DNA from: Labilibaculum sp.
GTDB taxonomy: Bacteria > Bacteroidota > Bacteroidia > Bacteroidales > Marinifilaceae
Direction: 5' to 3'
Length of the DNA: 64,000 nt
Assembly: GCF_963664555.1 (NCBI RefSeq)
Contig: NZ_OY761461.1
Coordinates: forward strand, 2,604,001-2,668,000
How positions within the stretch are numbered: position 1 is the stretch's first letter; every line of letters starts with the position of its first letter. The notes below the pieces were generated by a model. The model worked only from the letters and a program-made list of their open reading frames with translations. It was not told the DNA's origin and did no database searches. Positions 45,659 through 53,933 of this stretch are shown here, piece after piece. The position numbers and the translations under genes were made by a program.

Positions 45659-46624
45659 TTAGTCAGCCGAGGTTTCCCCAACACCTTTATCAGTTCTTTT
45701 TACTTCCTGAATGGTTCCGTCTTCGTTAAAATAAAGGTATTCAGCGCAACACTGACGTTGTGTTTTATCGCAGATTGATTTTGTTTTAAGCCAACGATGA
45801 TAGAATAAAATCCATTGTCCCTTAAATTCAACAATCGAATGGTGATTATTACTTTCCCCTTCCTGCTGCATAATAACACCCTGATATTTCCAAGGGCCGA
45901 TAGGAGATTTGGACATATAATAAGTAAGGATTCTGTTGTTTTCAGGCATGGTATAATAGTAATTTCCATTTCTTTTAAATACCCACGGGCCTTCTCTTTT
46001 TGGATTGTATCCGCCCATATCCATTTTAAACAGATCACCTTTAACGCTAAGCATATCGTCAGCCATTTCAGCAGCAAAATAGTCGCCGCCACCATTAAAA
46101 TAGATGTAGGCTTTGTCATCATCATCTACAAAAAGACAAGGATCGTTGGCGTAAGGTTTTTTCCATAAAGGGGCTCCAATTGCATCAACAAAAGGGCCTG
46201 TTGGAGAATCACTTACTGCAATCCCTAATCCCATCCATTTTGTGCTGTTTTTAGAATTTACACGATCTTTAAAACCGGTGCCGGCAGGGAAACAGAAATA
46301 ATATTTGCCATTTTTATAGGCACAATCGGGCGCCCATGCGAAATTATCGGCCCACGAAAGATCATCAACCGATAAACAGGCACCATGATCGGTCCAATTC
46401 ACCAAATCGGAGGAGGAGAACACGTGCCAGTCTTTCATGAAAAAATCAGGCTGACATTCTTCATCGTGGGAAGTGTAAAGGTACATTTTCCCATCTTTCC
46501 AGACATGGCCAGATGGATCTGCTGTTTTGATATTACTGCCAAAATTGAGTGGGTTTTGAGCAGAGGATATTGATGTATTTAGCAGTAAAAATATCAATGC
46601 TGTTAGAATTGTAAACTGTTTCAT
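45659..46624 (-). CDS. Family 43 glycoside hydrolase
   Basis: A 321-residue secreted five-bladed propeller enzyme. The three GH43 catalytic positions appear in TADPSGHVW (base Asp), YANDPCLFVDD (pKa modulator Asp) and RREGPW-like REGPWVFKRN (acid Glu). Signal peptide ends SSAQ. GH43 members cleave arabinosyl, xylosyl or galactosyl side chains. In a pectin operon, arabinan or galactan side chains are probable, though the exact specificity cannot be inferred. Confidence 0.88.
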   Translation of the reverse strand: MKQFTILTALIFLLLNTSISSAQNPLNFGSNIKTADPSGHVWKDGKMYLYTSHDEECQPDFFMKDWHVFSSSDLVNWTDHGACLSVDDLSWADNFAWAPDCAYKNGKYYFCFPAGTGFKDRVNSKNSTKWMGLGIAVSDSPTGPFVDAIGAPLWKKPYANDPCLFVDDDDKAYIYFNGGGDYFAAEMADDMLSVKGDLFKMDMGGYNPKREGPWVFKRNGNYYYTMPENNRILTYYMSKSPIGPWKYQGVIMQQEGESNNHHSIVEFKGQWILFYHRWLKTKSICDKTQRQCCAEYLYFNEDGTIQEVKRTDKGVGETSAD

Positions 46625-46704
46625 CCTATTCTTATTTTATTTAATAATGGTTGGTATTATTTTTTAATGCGTTTTTTTATTGAAAGTAAGTGCCCGGCAT
46701 GCAG

Positions 46705-47901
46705 CTACTCATTAAGCAGCTGATCCTGTTGCCAGAGCAAACTGTCAATCGGAATTCGGGTTAATTCTACATCTTCTTTATTGGTTGCATATGAAACGTA
46801 GAGATAATCACCCCAAATCACACTTTTGGGATAACTGTAGCCTATTCGTTTGTATTTTCCCTTACATCTCATGGGCTGAAGATCTTTGTTGCCACTGCGC
46901 AGCAAGTAAGCATGATCAAATGTAAAACCGTCTTTGCTTAAAGTAATTGCAAGAGGAAACCGACTTTTGTTTCCCGAAGGATTGTTAACCATAAAGGCTG
47001 TGCCGTCGGGTAAATTTCCTGCACTCTGCTTCGCTCTGGAGTCTGGTGTGTCAACAATTACAGGTGTAGTCCAGCTTAAACCATTGTCCTTGCTAATTGA
47101 AGCAAGTTTTTTAAAACTATTGTTTTGATCCCGGAAAATCATGACAATGGTGCTGTCTTTTCTGTAAAACCAACTGGGTTCTATTTCCCGGCTTATATTT
47201 TTATTGTCTGTAGGCATGTTAATCATTTTTCCAGATGTCCAACCCGATATGCCAAGCAGGTCGTCAGTATAAAACGGTGTAACTATCAATCCGGGCTGCA
47301 TATGAAAAGCCGTAATGATCCGGCCGGTTTTTAATGCATGAACATCCTGTTCAATAATTCCTAAAACAGCTTGCCCATTGCTATTTGTAAGAGGTTTTGG
47401 CGATTTCCAATGTATCCCATCGCTTGAAGTGATGTATTCGGTATAACCTTCTTTAGCTCCATCGTTTTTATTGGGCCAATTACAAACATATGCCACAAGG
47501 GTAGTTCCGTCACTCCACCATCCGCCGCTTGTTTTTATTCCATGTTTCCATTTTTTTGTTAATGCAGATGGTTTGCTCCAGTCTTTGCCATTTTTGCTTC
47601 TGCTGTAAAAAACCTGAGTATCTTCACCATCTTCATCAACCGATGAACTTTGCCATTGCGCATAAAGCATTCCTTTAAACGGAAACAGTACTACTCCGTG
47701 ATTGTATTTATTATCATTGCTTTGCGGTGCAAATATTGTTACTGTTTCAAGCCCTTTGGCGAAAAGGAGTCCCATAGTTTCGGGCTGATCAAACTTAAAG
47801 AGAGAATGGACCTTAAAAGGGACATCACATTCCTGAGCATGCAAGGACAGTACCAGAAAAAATTGAGGTAAAAGTTTAATGATATTTTTAAGTGAAATCA
47901 T
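46705..47901 (-). CDS. BNR-repeat beta-propeller hydrolase-like protein (sialidase superfamily)
   Basis: A 398-residue secreted propeller. Repeated Asp-box-like strands occur (SRSKNGKDWSKPS, TSSDGIHWKSPK, SKDNGLSWTTPV), each with the S-x-D-G-x-x-W pattern. Proteins of this type in pectin loci include rhamnosidases and other exo-acting enzymes as well as true sialidases; a sialic-acid substrate is unlikely here. I cannot assign a family number. It lies 50 bases downstream of the PL10 gene's stop, in the same operon. Confidence 0.75.
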   Translation of the reverse strand: MISLKNIIKLLPQFFLVLSLHAQECDVPFKVHSLFKFDQPETMGLLFAKGLETVTIFAPQSNDNKYNHGVVLFPFKGMLYAQWQSSSVDEDGEDTQVFYSRSKNGKDWSKPSALTKKWKHGIKTSGGWWSDGTTLVAYVCNWPNKNDGAKEGYTEYITSSDGIHWKSPKPLTNSNGQAVLGIIEQDVHALKTGRIITAFHMQPGLIVTPFYTDDLLGISGWTSGKMINMPTDNKNISREIEPSWFYRKDSTIVMIFRDQNNSFKKLASISKDNGLSWTTPVIVDTPDSRAKQSAGNLPDGTAFMVNNPSGNKSRFPLAITLSKDGFTFDHAYLLRSGNKDLQPMRCKGKYKRIGYSYPKSVIWGDYLYVSYATNKEDVELTRIPIDSLLWQQDQLLNE

Positions 47902-47951
47902 AATTCTCTATAAAAAGTTATTATCTGCAGAATCTGGTATTGGCTTGGTAG

Positions 47952-49058
47952 TTATTTTGCATTTACTTTTTTTCTCCAGTCAGGATATTCTTTCAAGAGT
48001 TTGGCAGGAGCATTTGTATACCAGCCGTAACCATTTCGGCGTTCGTAGCTAATCTCAGCCAGAGAGTTTCTTTTAATTCCATCGCGGCTGCAGAAATAAG
48101 GCTTGCCTGTTTCTAAATCGTAAAAACGGGCCCATAATGGGGAAGCATTTTTATCTTTAACAATAATTCGATTATTCTTCCCGTTTTTATCTGTTTCCTG
48201 CGTTAATTTTACTCCTTCTATTTTGTTGGCCTCGAACCATTTTACAGCTCCATTTACAGCAGCAATAATTTCCTTGGAAGGCTTATCTATCTTCATTAAT
48301 AAAAGTGCTATATTGACCGATTCGCCACCACTAAACGATGCCAATTCGTATGCACGTGCATTAGCCGGAGCGAATGTTTTTTCATCGTGCTGAGCACACC
48401 ATACTGTTGGTTGACCATTTACAACAATCTGGGTTTTAAGAATGCATTGAATTCCTTTGTCGAATGCTTTTTGGGCTTTGTCCTTTCGGTTTTTATTTAT
48501 TTGTAAGGACGAAAATTCTTTACTGTCATCTAATATTTGAAACAAAAATTTCATGGTATTTACCATCGCATCATCATTATAGGTAATATGGTCTGCATAA
48601 TCACTTTTGTAAGGATAAAACTGTGGCCATCCGCCATTTTCGTATTGCGAAATAAAAATATAGTCAAGTCCTTTTTCAAATGCCTGTTTGTATCGCTCGT
48701 CATGAAAATGGGAGTATACTTTAGCCAGAAACCGCAGTTCTGATATTGTTGCTCCGTTATCGAATGTGGCGCCAATTTCAGATTTGTCCTGAATATAATG
48801 AGCCTTCTCTGATTCTGAAAATTTGTGATGATATGGCTTGTTTTTTTCCCATCCTCCAATTTCTTTTTGACTAAGCAGTACGTTTTCTGCCACCAATTTC
48901 GCATCCTCAGTTCCATACCATTCGGCAGGCATTTTGGTTGATACCTGTTTCCATTTCAGACTCAAATAGTCTTGAGATGTTATTTTTTGCCTGTGTTGCG
49001 CCGAAGAGCAAGTAATTGTCAAGATTGCAAGTATTGATATTAAATAGATATTCTTCAT
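47952..49058 (-). CDS. pelA: Pectate lyase, PL10 family
   Basis: A 368-residue secreted alpha/alpha-barrel lyase. The PL10 signatures are present: WYGTEDAKLVAENVLLSQK, GGWEKNKPYH, ISQYENGGWPQFYP, ITYNDDAMVNTMKFL and GRPW-like WARFYDLETGKPYF. It cleaves de-esterified polygalacturonate by beta-elimination. The signal peptide ends CSSAQ with a lipobox-like ITCS, so lipidation is possible. It follows the GH28-like gene by 17 bases and would act after the CE8 esterase. Confidence 0.92.
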   Translation of the reverse strand: MKNIYLISILAILTITCSSAQHRQKITSQDYLSLKWKQVSTKMPAEWYGTEDAKLVAENVLLSQKEIGGWEKNKPYHHKFSESEKAHYIQDKSEIGATFDNGATISELRFLAKVYSHFHDERYKQAFEKGLDYIFISQYENGGWPQFYPYKSDYADHITYNDDAMVNTMKFLFQILDDSKEFSSLQINKNRKDKAQKAFDKGIQCILKTQIVVNGQPTVWCAQHDEKTFAPANARAYELASFSGGESVNIALLLMKIDKPSKEIIAAVNGAVKWFEANKIEGVKLTQETDKNGKNNRIIVKDKNASPLWARFYDLETGKPYFCSRDGIKRNSLAEISYERRNGYGWYTNAPAKLLKEYPDWRKKVNAK

Positions 49059-49075
49059 GGATTCTTGTTTTTACA

Positions 49076-50929
49076 TTATTGGAATGGTGAAAAATAAGTG
49101 GTGATTATTTTTTGTTTCTCTTCAATTATATCTCCATTATTATTGATTCCAACGGCGAATAATTTTCGGTCGTACTCTCCTTTAATTTCGAAATATGTGA
49201 AATCCTGAAAAGAAATTTTCTTTATTTCATTGATCATGAGAGGGGCGGGAGTGATCTTTAAATAATTTTCCAAGGCTGATAGTACTGCTTTCGGTAATTC
49301 ACCAAATGTAATATCTAATTCGGATCGCATAATCTTTCCGTTGACCAGAATTAAGAGACGCAGTTCTTTCGACGATTCGAGTTTCAAATCAATATTGTAG
49401 ATAACGTTTGACTGGGTAATCATTTGGTTAATATTGTTGACAGGAATCTGAGGATAATTATCCGCCAGGGTATTTTTCACAGATTTTGGAAGATCATTGA
49501 ATTTTATATTATTGGAATCTAAAATATCATCTTCGTTACGTTTCAGATTGATTTTTGGAATTTGAATGTTCCCAACCGAGTTTGTTCCCGAATAATTTTT
49601 GTCATTTTCCCGAACATTTGAAAAGCTCATGTTTTGCAGGTTCTTTACAAATGAACCTTTAAAGGTAGAAAACTTAGAATCACGGACATTTACATTATAA
49701 ATCAAATTTTTACTATGGCCGTTAAGAAGAAAAGCCCGGCCACAATTCTCGGCATTAATTTTATCGAGATGAATATTATATAACAATGGACTGGAATCGG
49801 ATAGGTTTGAACTGTTGTTAATATTGCTAAGTAAAAATGAACCGGTAATATGATTTGCCTGAATATTTTTTAAAAATATTTCGTGGAGCTTTCCCTTTAG
49901 TACGGCATTGGCGAAAATACGCAAAGCAGTTTCGCTTGTGTCAATTTTTAAATCAGACAGGAAAATATGATTGGCTCCGGCTTGTGTTTGAGAGCTGATA
50001 ATTACTGCCGAATAAAGAACATTTTCGAAAACAGAATTTTGGATCAAGATATTTTTTGAAGCATGATTGTTTGGGATTTTAACCCGCCCGGAAAGAATTT
50101 TTACACCATCATCAACAAACTGAAATTTAGTACTGTCGACAAGAATATTTTCACTGCTTTCCAATCCAATTCCAATCTGATCGTATCCATGACTGCTGAT
50201 CAAACAATTTTTAATCGTTACATGTTTGCATAAAATTGGGTGAATAACCCAAAAAGGTGCATTTTTAATGCTTACTCCCGAAATATTTATTCGGGAACAC
50301 TCTAAAAAAGTGATTAAGTCGGGGCGGAAAAAGTGACCATTCCCAAATTTACGGTTGATGGGTCTCACATCATTATTTTCCAAATCTTTCAACAATTCCC
50401 AATCTGTCCTTTCATTGAATTTCATGTTTTTCCATACCGGATCGTTTCCCTGACCGTCAATAATGCCTTTGCCGCTTATTTGTATATCAGTTGCGTTTTT
50501 AGCATAAATCAGGGGCGAATAGTTCATGCACGGAATGCCGTTAAACCAGTTGTAAGCTAAAGGATAAATTTCAGGCTTCGCAATGAATTTAAGTTCGGCA
50601 CCTTCTTCCAAATACAGATTTATTTTACTCTTTAGAACAATAGGTCCGGTATAATAAATTCCAGGAGGAATTAGAATTGTACCACCACCAAGTTCATAAA
50701 CATGGTCAATTGCTTTCTGGATTCTCTGAGAATCATCTAAAAATCCAAAATCAATCAGATTTAAAGTATCAGTTGGGATTTTTGCAGGCTTTATTTCATT
50801 TCTTATTGAATCGGCATATTCCCAGCTATTGGAACTTTCGGGAACCAGATTATTGTGAACATTTTCTTTTTGACTGTTGCAAGCCAGCAAGACCAGAATA
50901 AGAGAAATAGATAAAATGGGAAGTCGCAT
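49076..50929 (-). CDS. GH28-fold protein with altered active site, fused to two PepSY-like domains
   Basis: A 617-residue lipoprotein (LLACN, Cys17). Residues about 57-430 form a GH28 polygalacturonase beta-helix: IDFGFLDDSQRIQKAID, GGGTILIPPGIYYTGPI, IIDGQGNDPVWKN, APFWVIHPILC. Compared with active GH28 enzymes, the double Asp is kept (VDDGVK, 273-274), but the NTD site reads YDQI (249-252), the His-Gly site reads LY (near 305) and the Arg-x-Lys site reads RIF (337-339). Residues about 470-617 hold two PepSY-like units (FNDLPKSVKNTL and FGELPKAVLSAL). It is the first gene of the operon. Loss of catalysis is inferred by alignment from memory. Confidence 0.82.
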   Translation of the reverse strand: MRLPILSISLILVLLACNSQKENVHNNLVPESSNSWEYADSIRNEIKPAKIPTDTLNLIDFGFLDDSQRIQKAIDHVYELGGGTILIPPGIYYTGPIVLKSKINLYLEEGAELKFIAKPEIYPLAYNWFNGIPCMNYSPLIYAKNATDIQISGKGIIDGQGNDPVWKNMKFNERTDWELLKDLENNDVRPINRKFGNGHFFRPDLITFLECSRINISGVSIKNAPFWVIHPILCKHVTIKNCLISSHGYDQIGIGLESSENILVDSTKFQFVDDGVKILSGRVKIPNNHASKNILIQNSVFENVLYSAVIISSQTQAGANHIFLSDLKIDTSETALRIFANAVLKGKLHEIFLKNIQANHITGSFLLSNINNSSNLSDSSPLLYNIHLDKINAENCGRAFLLNGHSKNLIYNVNVRDSKFSTFKGSFVKNLQNMSFSNVRENDKNYSGTNSVGNIQIPKINLKRNEDDILDSNNIKFNDLPKSVKNTLADNYPQIPVNNINQMITQSNVIYNIDLKLESSKELRLLILVNGKIMRSELDITFGELPKAVLSALENYLKITPAPLMINEIKKISFQDFTYFEIKGEYDRKLFAVGINNNGDIIEEKQKIITTYFSPFQ

Positions 50930-50971
50930 AACTTTTTTTTTGCTAATATAAGTGAAAGTCTTATAAGCAGG

Positions 50972-50999
50972 CTGTTATTTTCTGTCATTAACTGTTATT
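50972..50999. promoter_or_regulatory. Three direct repeats with 10-bp period between regulator and pectin operon
   Basis: On the + strand CTGTTATT at 50972-50979, CTGTCATT at 50982-50989 and CTGTTATT at 50992-50999 repeat with an exact 10-base period. This is the arrangement bound by OmpR-family winged-helix proteins. It is 43 bases from the GH28-like gene start and 76 bases from the regulator start. Confidence 0.7.
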
Positions 51000-51075
51000 G
51001 ACCTATTCATTTTTTGTTTTTATGTGTTATTTAAAATGATTTAGTAACTTTCGCAGGATAACCGTAATATCTACC

Positions 51076-52290
51076 ATGAGTAACAATTTCGATGACAATT
51101 TCTGGCTGAGTAAAATTGCCGGCAGCAAGTATTTTACATCTGCGAACGATGTTCGATTGCTTCGTTATTTGGTAAGCGCTACACGCGAAGATAAAATTCT
51201 GAAAGAAACGGTTATTGCCATTGACGTTTTCGGACGTGATGCTTCATTTGATCCCGGGTCGGATTCTATTGTACGTTCCAATATTTACAATCTGCGTAAA
51301 AAACTCAATTCTTACTATCTGGATGAAGGAAATCATGATGCCGTGCGGTATGTAATTCCCAAGGGTAGTTATCGTGTTGTGTTTGAGGTGTATGAGTCAG
51401 AAAATATTGAGCCTGAACCAGAAGTGAAAGCCACAAAATTAAATTCGATTAACCTTAAATTCTTATTTCCGGTTTCTTTTGTTCTGATGTTGATTTTTGC
51501 ATTCCTTTATTTCTCAGGCAATAGAAACTTTAACACTCAAAAAACAGAAAATGAAAATCCGGTTTGGGATTACTATTTGCAATCGGAAAACCCGCTGATG
51601 ATCGTTTTGGGTGATTATTTTATGATGCAAAAAACGCAATTCCCGGATAGCAGCTTCAATTATGTTCGTAATCCGGAAATAAACAGCCAAAACGACTTTA
51701 TGGCATATCTGGATAAAAATCCAGAGCAAAAAGCCAGTATGAAAAAATTGGGGCAAAGTTATTTTGGTGAAGAAATCCCCAACTGTTTTTTTCAGTTGAT
51801 ACAAATTTTCCAAAAAGCACACAAACCATTCAGTATGAAATATGCTTCGGAATTATCATTGAGTGATGTTCGGATGAATGACCTGATTTTTGTAGGCGAT
51901 TTTGGCACTTTGGGAGTACTTAATCCTTTTTTCGCAAAAACCGGGTTTCATTATTCCAACTTACCCCCGGCTATTTTTATTTTAAATGAACAACAAGATA
52001 CTACAGAGTATATTTCTCTAAACAATCCTGATCGATCGGTATTCCAGAATGATTATGCCATAGTCTCCAACATTTCGGCCTACGAAGGAAAAAAGATCAT
52101 GTTTTTTGTTTCCTTTCTTCCATTTGGCAAATCGGAAGCATTGTACAAGTTGAGCGAAACATCATTTTTGAATGAGCTTACTGATAGTATAGTCTCTTTT
52201 CCAACTGACTGGAATCTGTTAATGAAAATATCAGGATTGCAATCCTCAGGATTTTATTATGAAATTATAAGGTTTGGAAGTATTGAATGA
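51076..52290 (+). CDS. ToxR-like membrane-anchored winged-helix regulator
   Basis: A 404-residue protein in three parts. Residues about 20-108 are an OmpR-like winged helix: VRLLRYLVSATREDKIL, ASFDPGSDSIVRSNIYNLRKKL as recognition helix, IPKGSYRVVFE as wing. Residues about 127-147 form one membrane helix (LKFLFPVSFVLMLIFAFLYF). Residues 148-404 are an uncharacterised domain, predicted periplasmic, with MNDLIFVGDFGTLG and NDYAIVSNISAYEGKKIMFF. A cytoplasmic DNA-binding head and periplasmic sensor in one chain is the ToxR/CadC plan. Divergence from the pectin operon makes it the probable regulator. Confidence 0.8.
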   Translation: MSNNFDDNFWLSKIAGSKYFTSANDVRLLRYLVSATREDKILKETVIAIDVFGRDASFDPGSDSIVRSNIYNLRKKLNSYYLDEGNHDAVRYVIPKGSYRVVFEVYESENIEPEPEVKATKLNSINLKFLFPVSFVLMLIFAFLYFSGNRNFNTQKTENENPVWDYYLQSENPLMIVLGDYFMMQKTQFPDSSFNYVRNPEINSQNDFMAYLDKNPEQKASMKKLGQSYFGEEIPNCFFQLIQIFQKAHKPFSMKYASELSLSDVRMNDLIFVGDFGTLGVLNPFFAKTGFHYSNLPPAIFILNEQQDTTEYISLNNPDRSVFQNDYAIVSNISAYEGKKIMFFVSFLPFGKSEALYKLSETSFLNELTDSIVSFPTDWNLLMKISGLQSSGFYYEIIRFGSIE

Positions 52291-52348
52291 ACAACATTCA
52301 AGGGATGAAACAGACTGACATCAAAAGTGAAACCAACCGTATAACTAA

Positions 52349-52390
52349 AAACAGCAGCATGCCAGCTTTGAGCTAAGTATACTGCTGTTT
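52349..52390 (+). terminator. Terminator of the ToxR-like gene
   Basis: AAACAGCAG (52349-52357) pairs with CTGCTGTTT (52382-52390), with a further small hairpin in the loop. Confidence 0.6.
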
Positions 52391-52422
52391 AATTGATATG
52401 CTAAATCAAATATAAAATAAGA

Positions 52423-52487
52423 TTTGACCGGATTGCAAAATTGAAGAACTAACTTCAAAATCATCCTACCGACGCAACCCGGTCAAA
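52423..52487 (-). terminator. Long inverted repeat after the second efflux operon
   Basis: TTTGACCGGATTGC (52423-52436) and GCAACCCGGTCAAA (52474-52487) pair over 13 of 14 bases; a GAAG/CTTC pair is nested inside. It follows the outer-membrane gene that ends at 52508, so it probably ends the operon. Confidence 0.6.
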
Positions 52488-52507
52488 ATCTACCCACTAT
52501 TAAAATT

Positions 52508-53923
52508 TTACTTACGATTCCATCCACCACCTAATGAAAGGTATAAATTCACGATGGCATTCAATTGTTGGAATTTTGTGTCAATAGTATTGATCTCTGA
52601 GTTAAGAGCGTTACTTCTAGCAGTCAACACCTCAATGTAAGTTGTGTTTTGGTAACCATTGTTCAGCAATTCTTCCGAATATTGAACGGCTTTGTTTAAA
52701 GCATCCAATTCCATTTTCTGGATTTCATACTTTCTGCCTTCAGACTCATAACTGTACAGTGCATCTGAAACTTCCTTACCCGCTTGCAGCATCGATTTTT
52801 TAAAGTTGTAACGTGCTTCGGCTTGTTGCGCTTTGGCTACTTCATATTTTGTACGGATGTTTCTTTTGTTAAAAAGTGGTTGGGTCAAATTCCCAATCAC
52901 GTTGTTGAACAAAGAGGAGCTGCTGAACCAATCATCGAAATTGATGCTTTCCAAACCTGCACTGGCACTAATGCTAATACTAGGGTAGAAGCTGCTGCGG
53001 GCAACATTTGTAAGCTCAAAAGCATTCATCAGGCCATATTCCGCAACCATCACATCCGGACGGTTTCTAATAAGTTGTGCAGGAAAACCAGTTTGTAATT
53101 CAACACTTACATTTTGATCCTCTAATTTTCCGCGAACAATTGTTCCGGCATTTTGTCCCAACAAAAGAGAAAGGGTATTCTCCAACAGATTTACATTTTC
53201 TTCTAAATTTAAAAGAAGAATTTGAGTGCTGTATAATTGTGCTTCGGTTTGCTTCACAGCCGCTTCGGTTACTTGTCCGGCTTCTTTCAGGCTTTTCATT
53301 GTTGCCAAACCCTCAGTTCGGTTGGTTACGGTTTGTTTTGCAACATCAACCTGAGCATCTAAGGCAATTAACTGAAAATAAGCCGAAGCCAAATTGCCAA
53401 CTAGAGAACTTTCTACGGCTCTTCTTGAAGCTTCACTTTGCAAATAACCTGCTTGACTTGCTCTTTTGTTGCTTCGGATTTTTCCCCAGATATCGGCTTC
53501 CCATGAAATGGTACCCGTTAATTGGTAGTTTTCATAATTGGGACCGTTTCCACCTGCTGAAATTCCAGTCAGACTATTGTCCGACAATTCATAGTTACCA
53601 CCATTTGCACTCATGCTAAGGCTTGGCAGATAACTCATTTTACCTTGTTTGTAATAGGCTTCGGCAGCATTTACACGCTCAATTGCCATCAAGTAATCCA
53701 AATTGTTATTCAAAGCTTTATTAATTAAGCTTTGCAGGTTCGCATCAGTGAATAATTCCTCCCAAGGCATACTGGCAAGTGTTGTCGAATCGTTGGTTGA
53801 AATATTTCGATACTGATCTGCAGTCTCTAGCTCTGGTTGCTGGTATTTCTTTGCAACAAAACAGGATTGAAGACTGAATGCAGTCAATACCAGACTAAGT
53901 ATTATATATCTTTTCTTCATCAT
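52508..53923 (-). CDS. NodT-type outer-membrane efflux lipoprotein
   Basis: A 471-residue TolC-fold channel with a lipobox (LQSCF, Cys21). Typical motifs are WEELFTDANLQSLINKALNNNLDYL, WEADIWGKIRSNKRA and LIRNRPDVMVAEYGL. Barrel and coiled-coil halves are both present. The lipid-anchored start distinguishes it from the TolC-like protein at 20172. Third gene of the operon starting at 58255; the permease stop is 10 bases upstream. Confidence 0.92.
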   Translation of the reverse strand: MMKKRYIILSLVLTAFSLQSCFVAKKYQQPELETADQYRNISTNDSTTLASMPWEELFTDANLQSLINKALNNNLDYLMAIERVNAAEAYYKQGKMSYLPSLSMSANGGNYELSDNSLTGISAGGNGPNYENYQLTGTISWEADIWGKIRSNKRASQAGYLQSEASRRAVESSLVGNLASAYFQLIALDAQVDVAKQTVTNRTEGLATMKSLKEAGQVTEAAVKQTEAQLYSTQILLLNLEENVNLLENTLSLLLGQNAGTIVRGKLEDQNVSVELQTGFPAQLIRNRPDVMVAEYGLMNAFELTNVARSSFYPSISISASAGLESINFDDWFSSSSLFNNVIGNLTQPLFNKRNIRTKYEVAKAQQAEARYNFKKSMLQAGKEVSDALYSYESEGRKYEIQKMELDALNKAVQYSEELLNNGYQNTTYIEVLTARSNALNSEINTIDTKFQQLNAIVNLYLSLGGGWNRK

Positions 53924-53933
53924 TTCTTTCTAT

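Noticed and set aside
46705..47901. True sialidase
   Set aside because: The Asp-box propeller is shared by many families and the pectin context gives no reason for sialic acid; kept as unassigned BNR protein.
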